A DNA stretch of 64,000 nt from Clostridium sp. CAG:417. GTDB lineage: Bacteria > Bacillota_I > Bacilli_A > RF39 > UBA660. The position numbers were made by a program, and so were the translations under genes. The stretch spans positions 1 to 64,000 of the forward strand of contig FR890374.1 of NCBI GenBank assembly GCA_000432835.1. Reading direction: 5' to 3'. Below are positions 44,156 through 53,418 of this stretch, piece after piece; positions within the stretch are counted from its first letter, which is position 1, and each line of letters begins with the position of its first letter. The notes beneath the pieces are model-generated. The model made no database searches. It saw only the letters and a list, made by a program, of their open reading frames with translations, and was not told the DNA's origin.

Positions 44156-45424
44156 ATGAAAACTAAATATTTATTAATTGGAGCTGGAATTTCAAATTTA
44201 ACATTTGCTAATTATGTTAAGGATGATTATTTAATTGCTGAAAAGGAAAATGAAGTAGGTGGCTACTGTAGAACTATTAGTAGAAATGGATTTGTGTGGG
44301 ATTATGCGGGACATTTTTTCCATTTTAATACCGAAGAATTTAAGAAAAAATTTTTAGCAAAGGTTCCAAAAAATGAAATTATAACACAGGATAAATGTAC
44401 AAAAATTTTATATAATAAAAAGTTAATTGATTATCCGTTTCAAACTAATATACATCAGCTAGAAAAGGAAGAATTTATTGATTGTTTGTATGATTTATTT
44501 AATAAGGAAGAAAAGGAAAACTATGATAGCTTTTTGGACATGTTATATGGAAAATTTGGACGTTCAATTACAGAAAAATTTTTAAAGCCTTATAATGAAA
44601 AATTATACGCTATTGACTTAACTAAATTAGATAAAGATGCTATGGGAAGATTTTTTCCTTACGCTAATAAAGAGCAAATTATAAATAATATGAAGAACTC
44701 TAAGGATGTATCTTATAATAATTCTTTTTTGTATCCTAAAAAGGGAGCAGAAACTTTTATTAAGATTTTGTATGATAATTTAGATAAGAAAAAGATTTTA
44801 TTAAATACTAGAATTGTAGATATAGATGTAAAAAATAAAGTAGCAACAACTGATAAAGGTGAAAAAATTGAATATGAATATTTAGTTAATTCTTCACCAC
44901 TTAATCACTTTTTACAATTATTTAATGATGATAGAATTAAAAGTTTACAAAAAGAATTATCATATAATAAGGTTCTTGTGTTTAATCTAGGATTTAATAA
45001 AAAGTCTAAATTGGTTAATGAACACTGGTTGTATATTCCTGATAAGAAATGTAATTATTATAGAATTGGCTTTTATGATAATATTTTGAATTCTGATAGG
45101 TTAAGTATGTATGTTGAGATTGGTTATTCTAAAGATGCTGTCATTACTAATGAAGAAATTGATAGACAACTTAAATTAACTTTAGAAAATTTAAGAGATC
45201 AAGATATTATAGATGATGATACAAAATTGATTGATCATTGTGCTATTGTTATGGATCCAGCATATGTTCATATTGAAAAGGAAACCGATCAAAAAATAAA
45301 AGCTTTATTCAATGATTTTGCAAAGAATAACATTTATTGTATTGGAAGATATGGTGCGTGGACGTATTGTTCAATGGAAGATTGTATGTTACAGGCAAAG
45401 AATTTATATGAAAAACTATCTTAA
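44156..45424 (+). CDS. FAD-dependent oxidoreductase, UDP-galactopyranose-mutase-like
   Basis: The 422-residue flavoprotein begins with the dinucleotide-binding loop LIGAGISNLT and the acidic strand end LIAEKENEVGGYCRT. It has the YAGHFFHF segment and LIDYPFQTNI, recalling the YPF motif region of UDP-galactopyranose mutase. Those enzymes turn UDP-galactopyranose into the furanose form for surface polymers, which fits the location. A different NAD(P)/FAD amine-oxidase-like role is possible because the C-terminal half diverges. AGGAGG precedes the ATG, and it abuts the next gene. Confidence 0.7.
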   Translation: MKTKYLLIGAGISNLTFANYVKDDYLIAEKENEVGGYCRTISRNGFVWDYAGHFFHFNTEEFKKKFLAKVPKNEIITQDKCTKILYNKKLIDYPFQTNIHQLEKEEFIDCLYDLFNKEEKENYDSFLDMLYGKFGRSITEKFLKPYNEKLYAIDLTKLDKDAMGRFFPYANKEQIINNMKNSKDVSYNNSFLYPKKGAETFIKILYDNLDKKKILLNTRIVDIDVKNKVATTDKGEKIEYEYLVNSSPLNHFLQLFNDDRIKSLQKELSYNKVLVFNLGFNKKSKLVNEHWLYIPDKKCNYYRIGFYDNILNSDRLSMYVEIGYSKDAVITNEEIDRQLKLTLENLRDQDIIDDDTKLIDHCAIVMDPAYVHIEKETDQKIKALFNDFAKNNIYCIGRYGAWTYCSMEDCMLQAKNLYEKLS

Positions 45425-45447
45425 TGTTAAATGGGAGGAAGTATTAT

Positions 45448-47262
45448 ATGAGTAAGTATATCCATTATTTTGTAGGCAAGAATAAAGAAATACCTCCATT
45501 TAGTGAAAAGTGTTTAAACTCTTGGAAAGAATATATGAGTGAAGAGTATGAAATTAAACTTTGGACACTTGATGATTTATATACAATAGATGATGATATA
45601 GCTGTCGAAATTGCAAGAATAGATAATTATAATATCAGTAAGGACTTTTTAGAAATATATGCCCTATATAAATATGGTGGTATTTATGTTGATCAAAATA
45701 TTAAAATTGTTGAACCTATATGTGATTTATTAGCGAATAGTAACTCTTTTTTGGGAATGGATGAAAGACATAGAATTTGTTCTAATATATGGTATGAAAA
45801 AAATGCAAAAAGTGATTTCTCACAGAGAGTATATGAATGCTTTAAGGAAAAAATGGCGGAAGGCGAATATAATCCGTTTTTTGTCGGTTTACAATTTATA
45901 TTTAAAGAGGTTCTTAATGATTTTGATTTTACTAATAAAAAAACTCAATATTTGGATAATGGTGTAGTTGTTTATAGTTGTGATTATTTTTATCCTTTAT
46001 CTTATGATGGTCACACTAAATCTATCTCTAAAAATACGAGAACTAAAAATTATTTTCATTATGATTTTATTACTTTAAAGGGAAGGCTAAAAAATATAAT
46101 TTATAGTATTTTTGGTAGCTATATATCTACTTTCTTGTTTAGTGTTGCTAGAATGTTAAAGAAAGTAATAAAAATACTATTATTTCCACTTTTAAAGTTT
46201 AAAGAATTTAGGAAAAAGGATACTAAAAAGCATAGAGAACTTTTGCAACTAACACTTAATGAAATAGATTCGTGTAAAAATAAAGACTATGTTGCTTTTC
46301 ATAATCCGGCCTTTACAGGAGTTTCTAGTGCAACTGTAGAATTATTTGAAAATAGTGTTCCTTGTGGTGAATTAATTAGTTCTAAAGAAATTAAAATGGT
46401 TCGAAATCGTATTAAAAGTAATAATATAAAGGAAGTTATCTTTAGTGGATTTGTTATTGGGTGGTATAAGCTAGCAAAATTGCTTCATAAAGATGGTGTT
46501 GTTGTAAAGACATATTTTCATGGAAGTCACTCACAATATCTTGATGAATATGGGTGGAAGATGAATAAACAAATTTATTTGTTAGAGAAAAAGAACATAG
46601 TTTCTGAAATGGCTTTTTGTAAAGAATCAATTATTGACTTTTATAAAGATAAAGGATGTAACGCAACCTTTTTGAAAAATTTAGTTAACATTAATTTTGA
46701 TATTAATAAGAAGAAAAAAGATAAAAATAGGTTTGTAATAGGTGTTTATGCTGTTCAGGCAACAAATACTAGAAAAAATGTGTTCTCTAGTTTGGCAAGT
46801 GCTTATTTTGTTGGAAAAGAAATAAAAGACAAGGAAGTTATATTAGATATTGTTCCTAGATCTGAAACAACGGTTGCTTTTTGTCATCTTCTTGGTATAA
46901 AAACAACTGGTGTTGATAAAGGTATTCCTCGTGAACAATTGTTAAATAGAATGAGTAATACAGATATAAATCTTTATGTTACATTTAGTGAATGCGCGCC
47001 TATGGTACCTCTTGAAAGTTTTTATGTAGGTGTTCCATGTTTAACAGGAAATAATCATCATTATTTTAAAAATAGCGAGTTAGAACAATATTTGGTTGTT
47101 AATAATGAGAATAATCCTTTAGATATATATAAGAAAATAATTTATTGCAATGATAATAGAAAAAAAGTCCTTAAATTGTATGATGAATTTAGTGTGAAAA
47201 ATTTAAATAGTGGTAAAGAATTAGTAAAACGTTATATAGAATTAGGTGATAATAGTGATTAA
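45448..47262 (+). CDS. Two-domain glycosyltransferase, GT32-like N-terminus plus GT4-like C-terminus
   Basis: A 604-residue protein. Residues 1 to about 200 match GT32/capsular transferases (KYIHYFVGK, ALYKYGGIYVDQN). In this family the last motif normally reads DXD; here it is D-Q-N, so the second metal-binding Asp is replaced by Asn. A hydrophobic stretch at about residues 220-245 may associate with the membrane. Residues about 280-604 resemble a GT4 with TFSECAPMVPLESFYVGVP as donor site. GGGAGGAAG precedes ATG 45448. The C-terminal part resembles the following gene product. Confidence 0.68.
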   Translation: MSKYIHYFVGKNKEIPPFSEKCLNSWKEYMSEEYEIKLWTLDDLYTIDDDIAVEIARIDNYNISKDFLEIYALYKYGGIYVDQNIKIVEPICDLLANSNSFLGMDERHRICSNIWYEKNAKSDFSQRVYECFKEKMAEGEYNPFFVGLQFIFKEVLNDFDFTNKKTQYLDNGVVVYSCDYFYPLSYDGHTKSISKNTRTKNYFHYDFITLKGRLKNIIYSIFGSYISTFLFSVARMLKKVIKILLFPLLKFKEFRKKDTKKHRELLQLTLNEIDSCKNKDYVAFHNPAFTGVSSATVELFENSVPCGELISSKEIKMVRNRIKSNNIKEVIFSGFVIGWYKLAKLLHKDGVVVKTYFHGSHSQYLDEYGWKMNKQIYLLEKKNIVSEMAFCKESIIDFYKDKGCNATFLKNLVNINFDINKKKKDKNRFVIGVYAVQATNTRKNVFSSLASAYFVGKEIKDKEVILDIVPRSETTVAFCHLLGIKTTGVDKGIPREQLLNRMSNTDINLYVTFSECAPMVPLESFYVGVPCLTGNNHHYFKNSELEQYLVVNNENNPLDIYKKIIYCNDNRKKVLKLYDEFSVKNLNSGKELVKRYIELGDNSD

Positions 47263-48166
47263 ATATAAAGTAGTAATATCTCCAAATAGTAATTATTACA
47301 ATGCTATTTCATACAGTTTTGGGGAAGATGCAGTATTTGAATTTGATGAAAAAAATTCAATTAAGAAAATTGAAAAATATGCCTCAAGCCTTGGCGGTGT
47401 TCAAAATATAGTTTTCTATAACTTAACAGAAGCAAATGATTTATTATTGAATATGCTATCTAATAATTCAAAAAAATATATTATTTTTGAATATTCTGTA
47501 TCTGAATTATCTGATTATAAGAAATTAAATGAATTACTTTTACTTTTAAAATATATAGATATGAATTTAGTAGATGGTATAATATGTATTGACTATGCGA
47601 CTTATATGTTGTTAAAGGATAAATATGGAGCTAAATATTTAAAACTTGATGTTTTACAAACAAAAGGATCTACTGGCAACAGTATTGGTATTATTGATGA
47701 TTCTAGTAGTGTTTATGGTAATACAATTAATGAACTTAGTGCCATTACGTTGACAAACTACAAAAATGTTAAGACGTATAAGCCTATTAGGGCTGTTTCC
47801 AAATTTGCTAAAAGATTTAATCTAAAATTGATTAAATCAAAAAGTATATCTGAGTGTATTGATGGAAATACTATTAATTTTTATGGACAATTTTCTTCTA
47901 TATGTTATCCTTTTATATTAGAAAGTATGGATAGAGGTATTCCTTGTATTGTTGGAAATACTGACTTTTTCGATGGTAATGAAGTATTAAAAAGTAATCT
48001 AGTATTGAAGAGTGATGATGATATTAATGAAATGAATGATAAAATATTATCTGTAGAAAAAAACAAACAGATTATTTTGAACGAATATGCTAAGTTTAGA
48101 AAGGAATATACAAAGTTAGCAAAAAAAAGTATAAAAGATATAAAAGAATTATTTAATTTAAGATAA
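47255..48166 (+). CDS. GT4-like protein, reduced
   Basis: A 303-residue protein resembling the C-terminal GT4-like domain of the preceding gene. The YGQFSSICYPFILESMDRGIP segment stands where GT4 enzymes have their E-x7-E donor site, but the first Glu is replaced. The N-terminal half lacks the usual glycine loop. It may be a degenerate or regulatory glycosyltransferase subunit. GTG 47255 has AGGTGAT upstream and overlaps the previous stop by a few bases. It ends the glycosyltransferase run and is followed by a terminator. Confidence 0.55.
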   Translation: MIKYKVVISPNSNYYNAISYSFGEDAVFEFDEKNSIKKIEKYASSLGGVQNIVFYNLTEANDLLLNMLSNNSKKYIIFEYSVSELSDYKKLNELLLLLKYIDMNLVDGIICIDYATYMLLKDKYGAKYLKLDVLQTKGSTGNSIGIIDDSSSVYGNTINELSAITLTNYKNVKTYKPIRAVSKFAKRFNLKLIKSKSISECIDGNTINFYGQFSSICYPFILESMDRGIPCIVGNTDFFDGNEVLKSNLVLKSDDDINEMNDKILSVEKNKQIILNEYAKFRKEYTKLAKKSIKDIKELFNLR

Positions 48167-48196
48167 TAATTATTTGTTTGATTATTATCTTTTTTC
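48162..48196 (+). terminator. Terminator ending the glycosyltransferase run
   Basis: A nine-base-pair stem GATAATAAT/ATTATTATC with a ten-base loop is followed by T6. It includes the stop codon of the last gene. Confidence 0.75.
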
Positions 48197-48206
48197 TTTT
48201 GTATAC

Positions 48207-48235
48207 TTGAAAAAACCTATATTGTAATTTATAAT
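48207..48235 (+). promoter_or_regulatory. Acyltransferase gene promoter
   Basis: TTGAAA (48207-48212), 17 bases, TATAAT (48230-48235). Confidence 0.7.
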
Positions 48236-48277
48236 GTACATATAAGATTGGATACATACTTAGGGGGATATAGGTAT

Positions 48278-49420
48278 ATGGCAAATGCAGTAACAAGAGA
48301 AAGAAACTCTAATCATGAATTAATGAGAATTTTATCAATGTTTTTCATAGTGTTAGGACACGTATTTTTATTTGGAAAGTTATTAGATACACCAAATAAG
48401 TCAATGAGTATTATTTATTATTTTTTCGAATTTATATTAATAGTACATGTTAATTCTTATGTTTTAGTATCTGGATATTATCAGTCTAAATCTAAATTTA
48501 AGCAAAAACAGTTGTTGAAAATAATTAATGCTAGTTGGTTCTATAGAGTTGTGATATTATTACTTTTTTCTATTTTAGGAATTATTTCCGTCAGTAAGGT
48601 GCAAGTTTTAAAAGACTTGTTACCAGTTACTATTGATAATTATTGGTTTATAAAAGTGTATATTTTATTATATTGTTTATCCCCTTTTATTAATAAATTA
48701 ATATCTAGTATTAGTAAAAATTTTTATCAGAAAATGTTGTTGTGTGGATTTCTAGTTTTTTCAATAATCCCAGCAATTACTGGTGGAGAAATGTTTTTTA
48801 ATAATGGTTATTCTTTATATGGTTTTATATATTTATACTTAGTAGGAGCCTATCTTAGAATATATCCATTGGAGAATAGTTACTTTTTTAAAATCTTTTC
48901 TAAAAAGTTATTTAGAGTAATTATGATTTGTTTATTTTTGGGATGTGCTCTACTAAATAATATATTATTTTACTATGGTAAACATATTTCTGGTACTAAT
49001 CAAATTTTAGATTTAGTCGCAAGTTATATAGATTCAGCCTCATTAGCTTATAGTAACCCTATAATTATAATACAAAGTGTTGCTTATTTTTCTATTTTTA
49101 CCACTTTAGATATAAAGTCTAAATTTATTAATAAGTGTTCTAGTTTGATGCTAGGAGTATACTTTATTCATGAAAATAATTATGTAAGAAGTAAAATATA
49201 TGGATGGCTTGGCCTATTATCTGTTAATAGTAGTAAGAGTTGGTTTATATTCTATGCATTTTTAATGACTATAGCAATATTTGTAGGTTCTATGATTATA
49301 GAAAGATTGCGAGTAGCATTGTTTAAGTTCATTTCTAATAGAAAAATATCAGAAAAAATTAGAAACAGATATTACAAATGGTTGAGTGAACTTTACATTA
49401 TTAGATCATCTCAAGGATAA
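48278..49420 (+). CDS. Membrane acyltransferase, acyltransferase-3 family
   Basis: A 380-residue protein with about ten helices. The N-terminal RNSNHELMRILSMFFIVLGH carries the catalytic His of the OafA/WecH-type acyltransferase family. Such enzymes O-acetylate surface sugars. GGGGGATA precedes ATG 48278; the frame opens earlier at 48248 but overlaps the untranslated start. It has its own promoter yet adjoins the glycopolymer genes, so polymer decoration is the likely job. Confidence 0.85.
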   Translation: MANAVTRERNSNHELMRILSMFFIVLGHVFLFGKLLDTPNKSMSIIYYFFEFILIVHVNSYVLVSGYYQSKSKFKQKQLLKIINASWFYRVVILLLFSILGIISVSKVQVLKDLLPVTIDNYWFIKVYILLYCLSPFINKLISSISKNFYQKMLLCGFLVFSIIPAITGGEMFFNNGYSLYGFIYLYLVGAYLRIYPLENSYFFKIFSKKLFRVIMICLFLGCALLNNILFYYGKHISGTNQILDLVASYIDSASLAYSNPIIIIQSVAYFSIFTTLDIKSKFINKCSSLMLGVYFIHENNYVRSKIYGWLGLLSVNSSKSWFIFYAFLMTIAIFVGSMIIERLRVALFKFISNRKISEKIRNRYYKWLSELYIIRSSQG

Positions 49421-49446
49421 AACATTAGTCAAAATTTTCAGTTATA

Positions 49447-49475
49447 TTGAATAATAATCTTAATTTTGCTATAAT
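49447..49475 (+). promoter_or_regulatory. SGNH hydrolase gene promoter
   Basis: TTGAAT (49447-49452), 17 bases, TATAAT (49470-49475). Confidence 0.6.
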
Positions 49476-49525
49476 TGGTAGTGGTTAAGAATATTATTCT
49501 TTTTTTAATTTTAGGAGTTTTATAT

Positions 49526-50539
49526 ATGATTTATATTTCAGTAAAAAATAAAAAAATTTTAGATAATATAATAGAAATATTTGATAATAATGAATTAAAA
49601 TTTTGTTATGATAATGATGATATGTATAGTTTGATAAGAAAATCAACTATAGTTGTTACTGACTCTAATCCTACTGTTATTAAATTTGCTTTAAAAGAAA
49701 AGAAACAGATTATTATTTTGACTAGTAAGGAAAAAATGACAAAATTAGAAAAAAATTATGAAAGCTATACAAATGTATATTGTTGTAATAAGGAAGAGGC
49801 AGTTTTAGATTTAGTAAAATGTATTACGAGAAGAGGCAAAAGGAAAAAATTAATTATTGGTGTAGGTATTATTTTGATTATATTATTACTCTTATTAATA
49901 AGTAGTCTATGTTTTTTTAAATTAGGAACAAAAGAGAAAAAGGTAGTTGTTGAAAATAAAATTGATTATAGAAAAGAAAATATTGTTTTTATTGGTGACT
50001 CTATTACTGAACTTTATGATTTAGATAAACACTATAAAAATCTTCCAGTAATTAATACAGGAAAGTCTGGGTATAAAACTATGGATATTTATGATGAACT
50101 ATATGATAGGTTATATATTTATAATCCAACTAAAGTATTTTTACTTATTGGAACAAATGATTTTTTTGATGATAGAAGTAATGAATACATAGTAGGAAAT
50201 ATAAAAAAAATTGTTAATGATATCAATGATAAAAGACCTAATGCAAAAGTATATTTAGAAAGTATTTATCCTGTTAATAATAGTGATGATGAAAAGATTA
50301 ATAAGGAAATGGTTTATGATAGAGATAATAAAACAATAAAAGATATAAATAAAGAATTAAAAAAGTTTTGTGATAAGAAAAAGGTATGTACGTATATTGA
50401 TATTTATAATCATCTACTTGATGATGATGGAAATTTAAAATTAGAATACACAAGAGATGGGCTACATGTTTCAGATGAAGCTTATAACATTATTACAGAT
50501 ATTTTGATGCCATATATAAAAGAAAATAATAATAATTAG
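49526..50539 (+). CDS. SGNH/GDSL-family hydrolase with N-terminal extension and membrane helix
   Basis: A 337-residue protein. The C-terminal 200 residues are an SGNH hydrolase: block I VFIGDSITEL (nucleophilic Ser), block III IGTNDF, block V DGLHVS (Asp and His). Before it lie a membrane helix (about residues 113-133) and an N-terminal region with STIVVTDSNPTVIKFAL, weakly like the C-terminal part of CDP-glycerol transferases. The hydrolase would face outside and could remove acyl groups from a polymer, a counterpart to the acyltransferase upstream. ATG 49526 follows AGGAG by eight bases; earlier TTG/GTG codons lie too near the promoter. Confidence 0.78.
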   Translation: MIYISVKNKKILDNIIEIFDNNELKFCYDNDDMYSLIRKSTIVVTDSNPTVIKFALKEKKQIIILTSKEKMTKLEKNYESYTNVYCCNKEEAVLDLVKCITRRGKRKKLIIGVGIILIILLLLLISSLCFFKLGTKEKKVVVENKIDYRKENIVFIGDSITELYDLDKHYKNLPVINTGKSGYKTMDIYDELYDRLYIYNPTKVFLLIGTNDFFDDRSNEYIVGNIKKIVNDINDKRPNAKVYLESIYPVNNSDDEKINKEMVYDRDNKTIKDINKELKKFCDKKKVCTYIDIYNHLLDDDGNLKLEYTRDGLHVSDEAYNIITDILMPYIKENNNN

Positions 50540-50540
50540 T

Positions 50541-50570
50541 CTATGATTTTATCATAGTTCTTTTTTTTTA
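50541..50570 (+). terminator. Intrinsic terminator
   Basis: The stem CTATGAT/ATCATAG has the loop TTT and is followed by a T-run. Confidence 0.82.
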
Positions 50571-50603
50571 TTTCAAGAATAATCTTTAATAGGAGTTGAT
50601 ATA

Positions 50604-51824
50604 TTGAAAAGAATAATATTTATATTTATTTTTTGTTTGTTGGTAATGCCTATTAGTGTTTTAGCTCAAGAAACTAATACTAATAATAGTCAAGATAATA
50701 ATAATACAAACACTAATGTGGAAAAAAATAGTGAAAGTGAAGAAACATCTCTTATAAGTAATGCTGTTAGTGGTCTATTAATGGAAGAGTCTACTGGGGA
50801 AATTATTTTTGAAAAAGATAAGGATAAACAGGTAGCGGTGGCTTCTATGACAAAGATGGTCGCTCAAATAATAATATTAGAGAACATAGAATCAGGAAAT
50901 ATTAAATGGTCTGATGTAGTAACAGCTTCTAAAAATGCAGCAGATATGGGTGGCTCACAAATATATTTAGCAGCTAATGAAAAGATGACAGTAAGAGATT
51001 TATTTAAGGGTATTTCTATGGCTAGTGCTAATGATGCGGTGGTTGCTATGGCAGAATATATAGCAGGAAGTGAGGATAAGTTTGTCAAAAAAATGAATGA
51101 CAAAGTAAAGAAGTTAGGACTTAAAAACACGGTATTTAAAAATGCTACCGGACTTGATGAAGATGGACATTTTTCTAGTGCCTATGATATGGCAATAATT
51201 GCTAGAACATTACTTAGTCATCAAGAAATATTAGAATTTTCTGGAGTTTATGAAGATTATTTAAGAGTTAATACACCAAACAAATTTTGGCTTGTTAATA
51301 CAAATAAATTAGTAAGAACTTATAATGGAGCAGATGGACTAAAGACTGGGCATACGGATAATGCTAAGTACTGCTTGGCAGTGACAGCAAAACGAGATGG
51401 AATGAGACTTATTGCAATAGTTTTGGGAGAAGATAATGCTAAAGTAAGAAATAGTGAGGCAGCTCAATTATTGGATTATGGATTTAATAATAAGCAAATT
51501 CAATTGATTAAAAAGAGTACGGATGAAATAAAGAAAATTAAATTAGACAAGGCAACAGAAAAGTCTATTACTATAGTGCCAAAATATGATGTTAGTATCC
51601 TTAAGGATAAAGGAATTAGTAACACTAAATATAAAACGAGTGTAAAAGTAGACAAGATAGTATTACCTTTGAAAAAAGGTGATGTGGTAGGAAAAATATC
51701 AGTATTAGATAATAATAAAGTAGTGGCAACACAAGATTTAGTAGCTACTAAAAATGTTGATAAATTAAACTTTTTTCAATTGTTTATGAAAAATATTACA
51801 AAAATTAGTAGTGGTATATTATAG
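50604..51824 (+). CDS. dacF: D-alanyl-D-alanine carboxypeptidase, DacF type
   Basis: A penicillin-binding carboxypeptidase that trims peptidoglycan stems. The signal peptide (about residues 1-21) is followed by an Asn/Thr/Glu-rich linker and the S11 domain: S81-x-x-K84 (ASMTKM), S140-x-N142 (MASAND) and K247-T-G249 (GLKTGH). A beta-rich C-terminal domain and a possible amphipathic anchor complete 406 residues. The start is a TTG at 50604 with AGGAG upstream. In Bacillus subtilis dacF lies just before spoIIA; here two genes intervene, but the order is otherwise kept. Confidence 0.9.
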   Translation: MKRIIFIFIFCLLVMPISVLAQETNTNNSQDNNNTNTNVEKNSESEETSLISNAVSGLLMEESTGEIIFEKDKDKQVAVASMTKMVAQIIILENIESGNIKWSDVVTASKNAADMGGSQIYLAANEKMTVRDLFKGISMASANDAVVAMAEYIAGSEDKFVKKMNDKVKKLGLKNTVFKNATGLDEDGHFSSAYDMAIIARTLLSHQEILEFSGVYEDYLRVNTPNKFWLVNTNKLVRTYNGADGLKTGHTDNAKYCLAVTAKRDGMRLIAIVLGEDNAKVRNSEAAQLLDYGFNNKQIQLIKKSTDEIKKIKLDKATEKSITIVPKYDVSILKDKGISNTKYKTSVKVDKIVLPLKKGDVVGKISVLDNNKVVATQDLVATKNVDKLNFFQLFMKNITKISSGIL

Positions 51825-51933
51825 ATAAAATTTAATCATAATACTTAAATTTATGTAATATTGTTAGTAGTTAACATTCCTTGAATATATGAGTAATAAA
51901 TAATATTTGTTTTCACAAAATAAAAGTTTCGCA

Positions 51934-51962
51934 TTGAACAAAATAGAAATTTGTAATATAAT
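51934..51962 (+). promoter_or_regulatory. Strong promoter for the leader RNA and DUF2798-type gene
   Basis: TTGAAC (51934-51939), 17 bases, TATAAT (51957-51962). It predicts a start near 51968 and a leader of about 100 bases. Confidence 0.7.
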
Positions 51963-51967
51963 GTTAG

Positions 51968-52067
51968 AGACATTAAATGCTGTCTAGTCTATGTCTGCGA
52001 CTAGATGGTATTTTTTTATTTATAGAAAAAATACCGATAACTTTTGAAAGAAAGGAGGAGGTATATA
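51968..52067 (+). promoter_or_regulatory. Structured leader with competing terminator and anti-terminator hairpins
   Basis: A stem of about 15 base pairs (51975-51989 with 51999-52013, loop TATGTCTGC) runs into T7 and looks like an intrinsic terminator. A second ten-base-pair hairpin, GGTATTTTTT (52007-52016) with AAAAAATACC (52026-52035), uses the right arm and T-run of the first, so the two exclude each other. Then come AAAGGAGGAGG and the gene start. A 32-codon open frame (51977-52075) spans the leader but has no good ribosome site. I match it to no known riboswitch class. Confidence 0.55.
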
Positions 52068-52544
52068 ATGCCTAAAACAAAGTTTCAGAACTTTATATTT
52101 ACTTTAATAACTACTGTTGTAATGGCTTATTGTATGGTAGTTTATAGCGTAGCAATAAATTTATCTGAGGGTTTAATCAATCAAACTTTTCTAATTGCCT
52201 TAAAAGAGTTTCCCATTGAAGGGATAATAGTATTTGTATTAGCGTTTTTTGTTGCAAGTCCTATTGCAAAAAAATTGGCATTTAGAATAGTAAATCCTAA
52301 AGAGGATAATAAAATGTTTGTTATTGTATCAATTCAAACATTTACAGTGCTTATTATGGTAGGATTAATGAGTATATATGCTTTATTTGCACAATACTTA
52401 ATAAATAGTAATATTGTATGTAATTACTTGATATTATATTGTAAGAACTTTATAATGGCTTATCCTTTACAAATCTTTTTTGTAGGACCATTAGTAAGAA
52501 ATATTTTTAGAATAGTATTTAAAAAACAATTAAAACAAATATAG
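52068..52544 (+). CDS. DUF2798-type small membrane protein
   Basis: A 158-residue protein with four membrane helices in two similar halves. Each half has the pattern of DUF2798: FIFTLITTVVMAYCMVVY in the first and TFTVLIMVGLMSIYALF in the second, both followed by a proline segment (EFPIEG; AYPLQI) and a second helix. The function of the family is unknown. AGGAGGAGG gives ATG 52068 an unusually strong ribosome site. It has a dedicated promoter and a structured leader, so its expression is probably conditional. Confidence 0.75.
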   Translation: MPKTKFQNFIFTLITTVVMAYCMVVYSVAINLSEGLINQTFLIALKEFPIEGIIVFVLAFFVASPIAKKLAFRIVNPKEDNKMFVIVSIQTFTVLIMVGLMSIYALFAQYLINSNIVCNYLILYCKNFIMAYPLQIFFVGPLVRNIFRIVFKKQLKQI

Positions 52545-52580
52545 TAAAAACTTAATTTATATGAAGAATTATTATAGATG

Positions 52581-52606
52581 AAAAATCGCATTTGGCGATT
52601 TTTATT
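52581..52606 (+). terminator. Intrinsic terminator
   Basis: A nine-base-pair stem AAAAATCGC/GCGATTTTT has the loop ATTTG; its right arm supplies the U-rich end. Confidence 0.75.
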
Positions 52607-52659
52607 TACTTTGAATATATTAATAAGTATAATTATTTTAGATAATGGAGTTTGATAAT

Positions 52660-53388
52660 ATGAAAAGATCTAGAAAAATATCAATAGGAACAATAGTATT
52701 GTTTGTAGTTTGTTCATTAATATATTATAGAAATGATTTAGCTGTTTTAATTGGAAATAAGACAAATAGTATTAAAGTTGTCAATGTTAATGATAATACT
52801 TCTTTAGAAAATAGTAATATTCCTGATTATAGTGGTAATAGCTATATAATTATAAATAATAATAAACCAAACTTTTCTGATAATGATATGTCATTAACTG
52901 GTGAAGTTTATAGTGAACTTGATTCCTTAGGAAGATGTGGAGTAGCTTTTGCAAGAGTTGGAAAAGATACTATGCCTACAGAAGAGAGGGGGAGTATAGG
53001 AATGATAAAACCATCTGGATGGCATACAATAAAGTATGATATTGTAAATGGTAAATATCTTTATAATCGTTGTCATTTAGTAGGATATCAATTAACAGGT
53101 GAAAATGCTAATCCTAAAAACCTTATTACTTGTACAAGATATATGAATACTGTAGGAATGTTAGAATTTGAAAATAAAGTAGCATCATATGTTAAAAAGA
53201 CAAATAATCATGTATTATATAGAGTTACTCCAATATTTCGTAATGATAATTTATTAGCAACAGGGGTTCAAATAGAAGCAGAATCAATAGAAGACTTAGG
53301 TAAGGGAATTAGTTTTAATGTTTTTGTTTATAATGTTCAACAGGGAATAGAAATTGATTATAAAACAGGTGATAGCAAGTTAAAGTAG
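52660..53388 (+). CDS. Secreted/anchored DNA/RNA non-specific endonuclease (EndA type)
   Basis: A 242-residue nuclease with an N-terminal membrane segment (about residues 8-27). The beta-beta-alpha-metal motif is present as YNRCHLVGYQLTGENAN, with the catalytic His of the DRGH-type site, and GRCGVAFA and NLITCTRYMN flank it as in streptococcal EndA and streptodornase relatives. It would act at the cell surface on extracellular DNA, for nutrition or DNA uptake. GGAG precedes ATG 52660. It sits between the DUF2798 gene and the sporulation sigma locus, apparently as an insertion into an otherwise conserved order. Confidence 0.87.
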   Translation: MKRSRKISIGTIVLFVVCSLIYYRNDLAVLIGNKTNSIKVVNVNDNTSLENSNIPDYSGNSYIIINNNKPNFSDNDMSLTGEVYSELDSLGRCGVAFARVGKDTMPTEERGSIGMIKPSGWHTIKYDIVNGKYLYNRCHLVGYQLTGENANPKNLITCTRYMNTVGMLEFENKVASYVKKTNNHVLYRVTPIFRNDNLLATGVQIEAESIEDLGKGISFNVFVYNVQQGIEIDYKTGDSKLK

Positions 53389-53409
53389 GAAGTATTACTT
53401 CCTTTTTTT
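53387..53409 (+). terminator. Intrinsic terminator after the nuclease gene
   Basis: The stem AGGAAG/CTTCCT has a five-base loop and T7. Confidence 0.8.
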
Positions 53410-53418
53410 GTTATATTT

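Noticed and set aside
52007..52035. The GGTATTTTTT/AAAAAATACC hairpin as a simple second terminator
   Set aside because: No T-run follows its right arm, so it fits an anti-terminator better.
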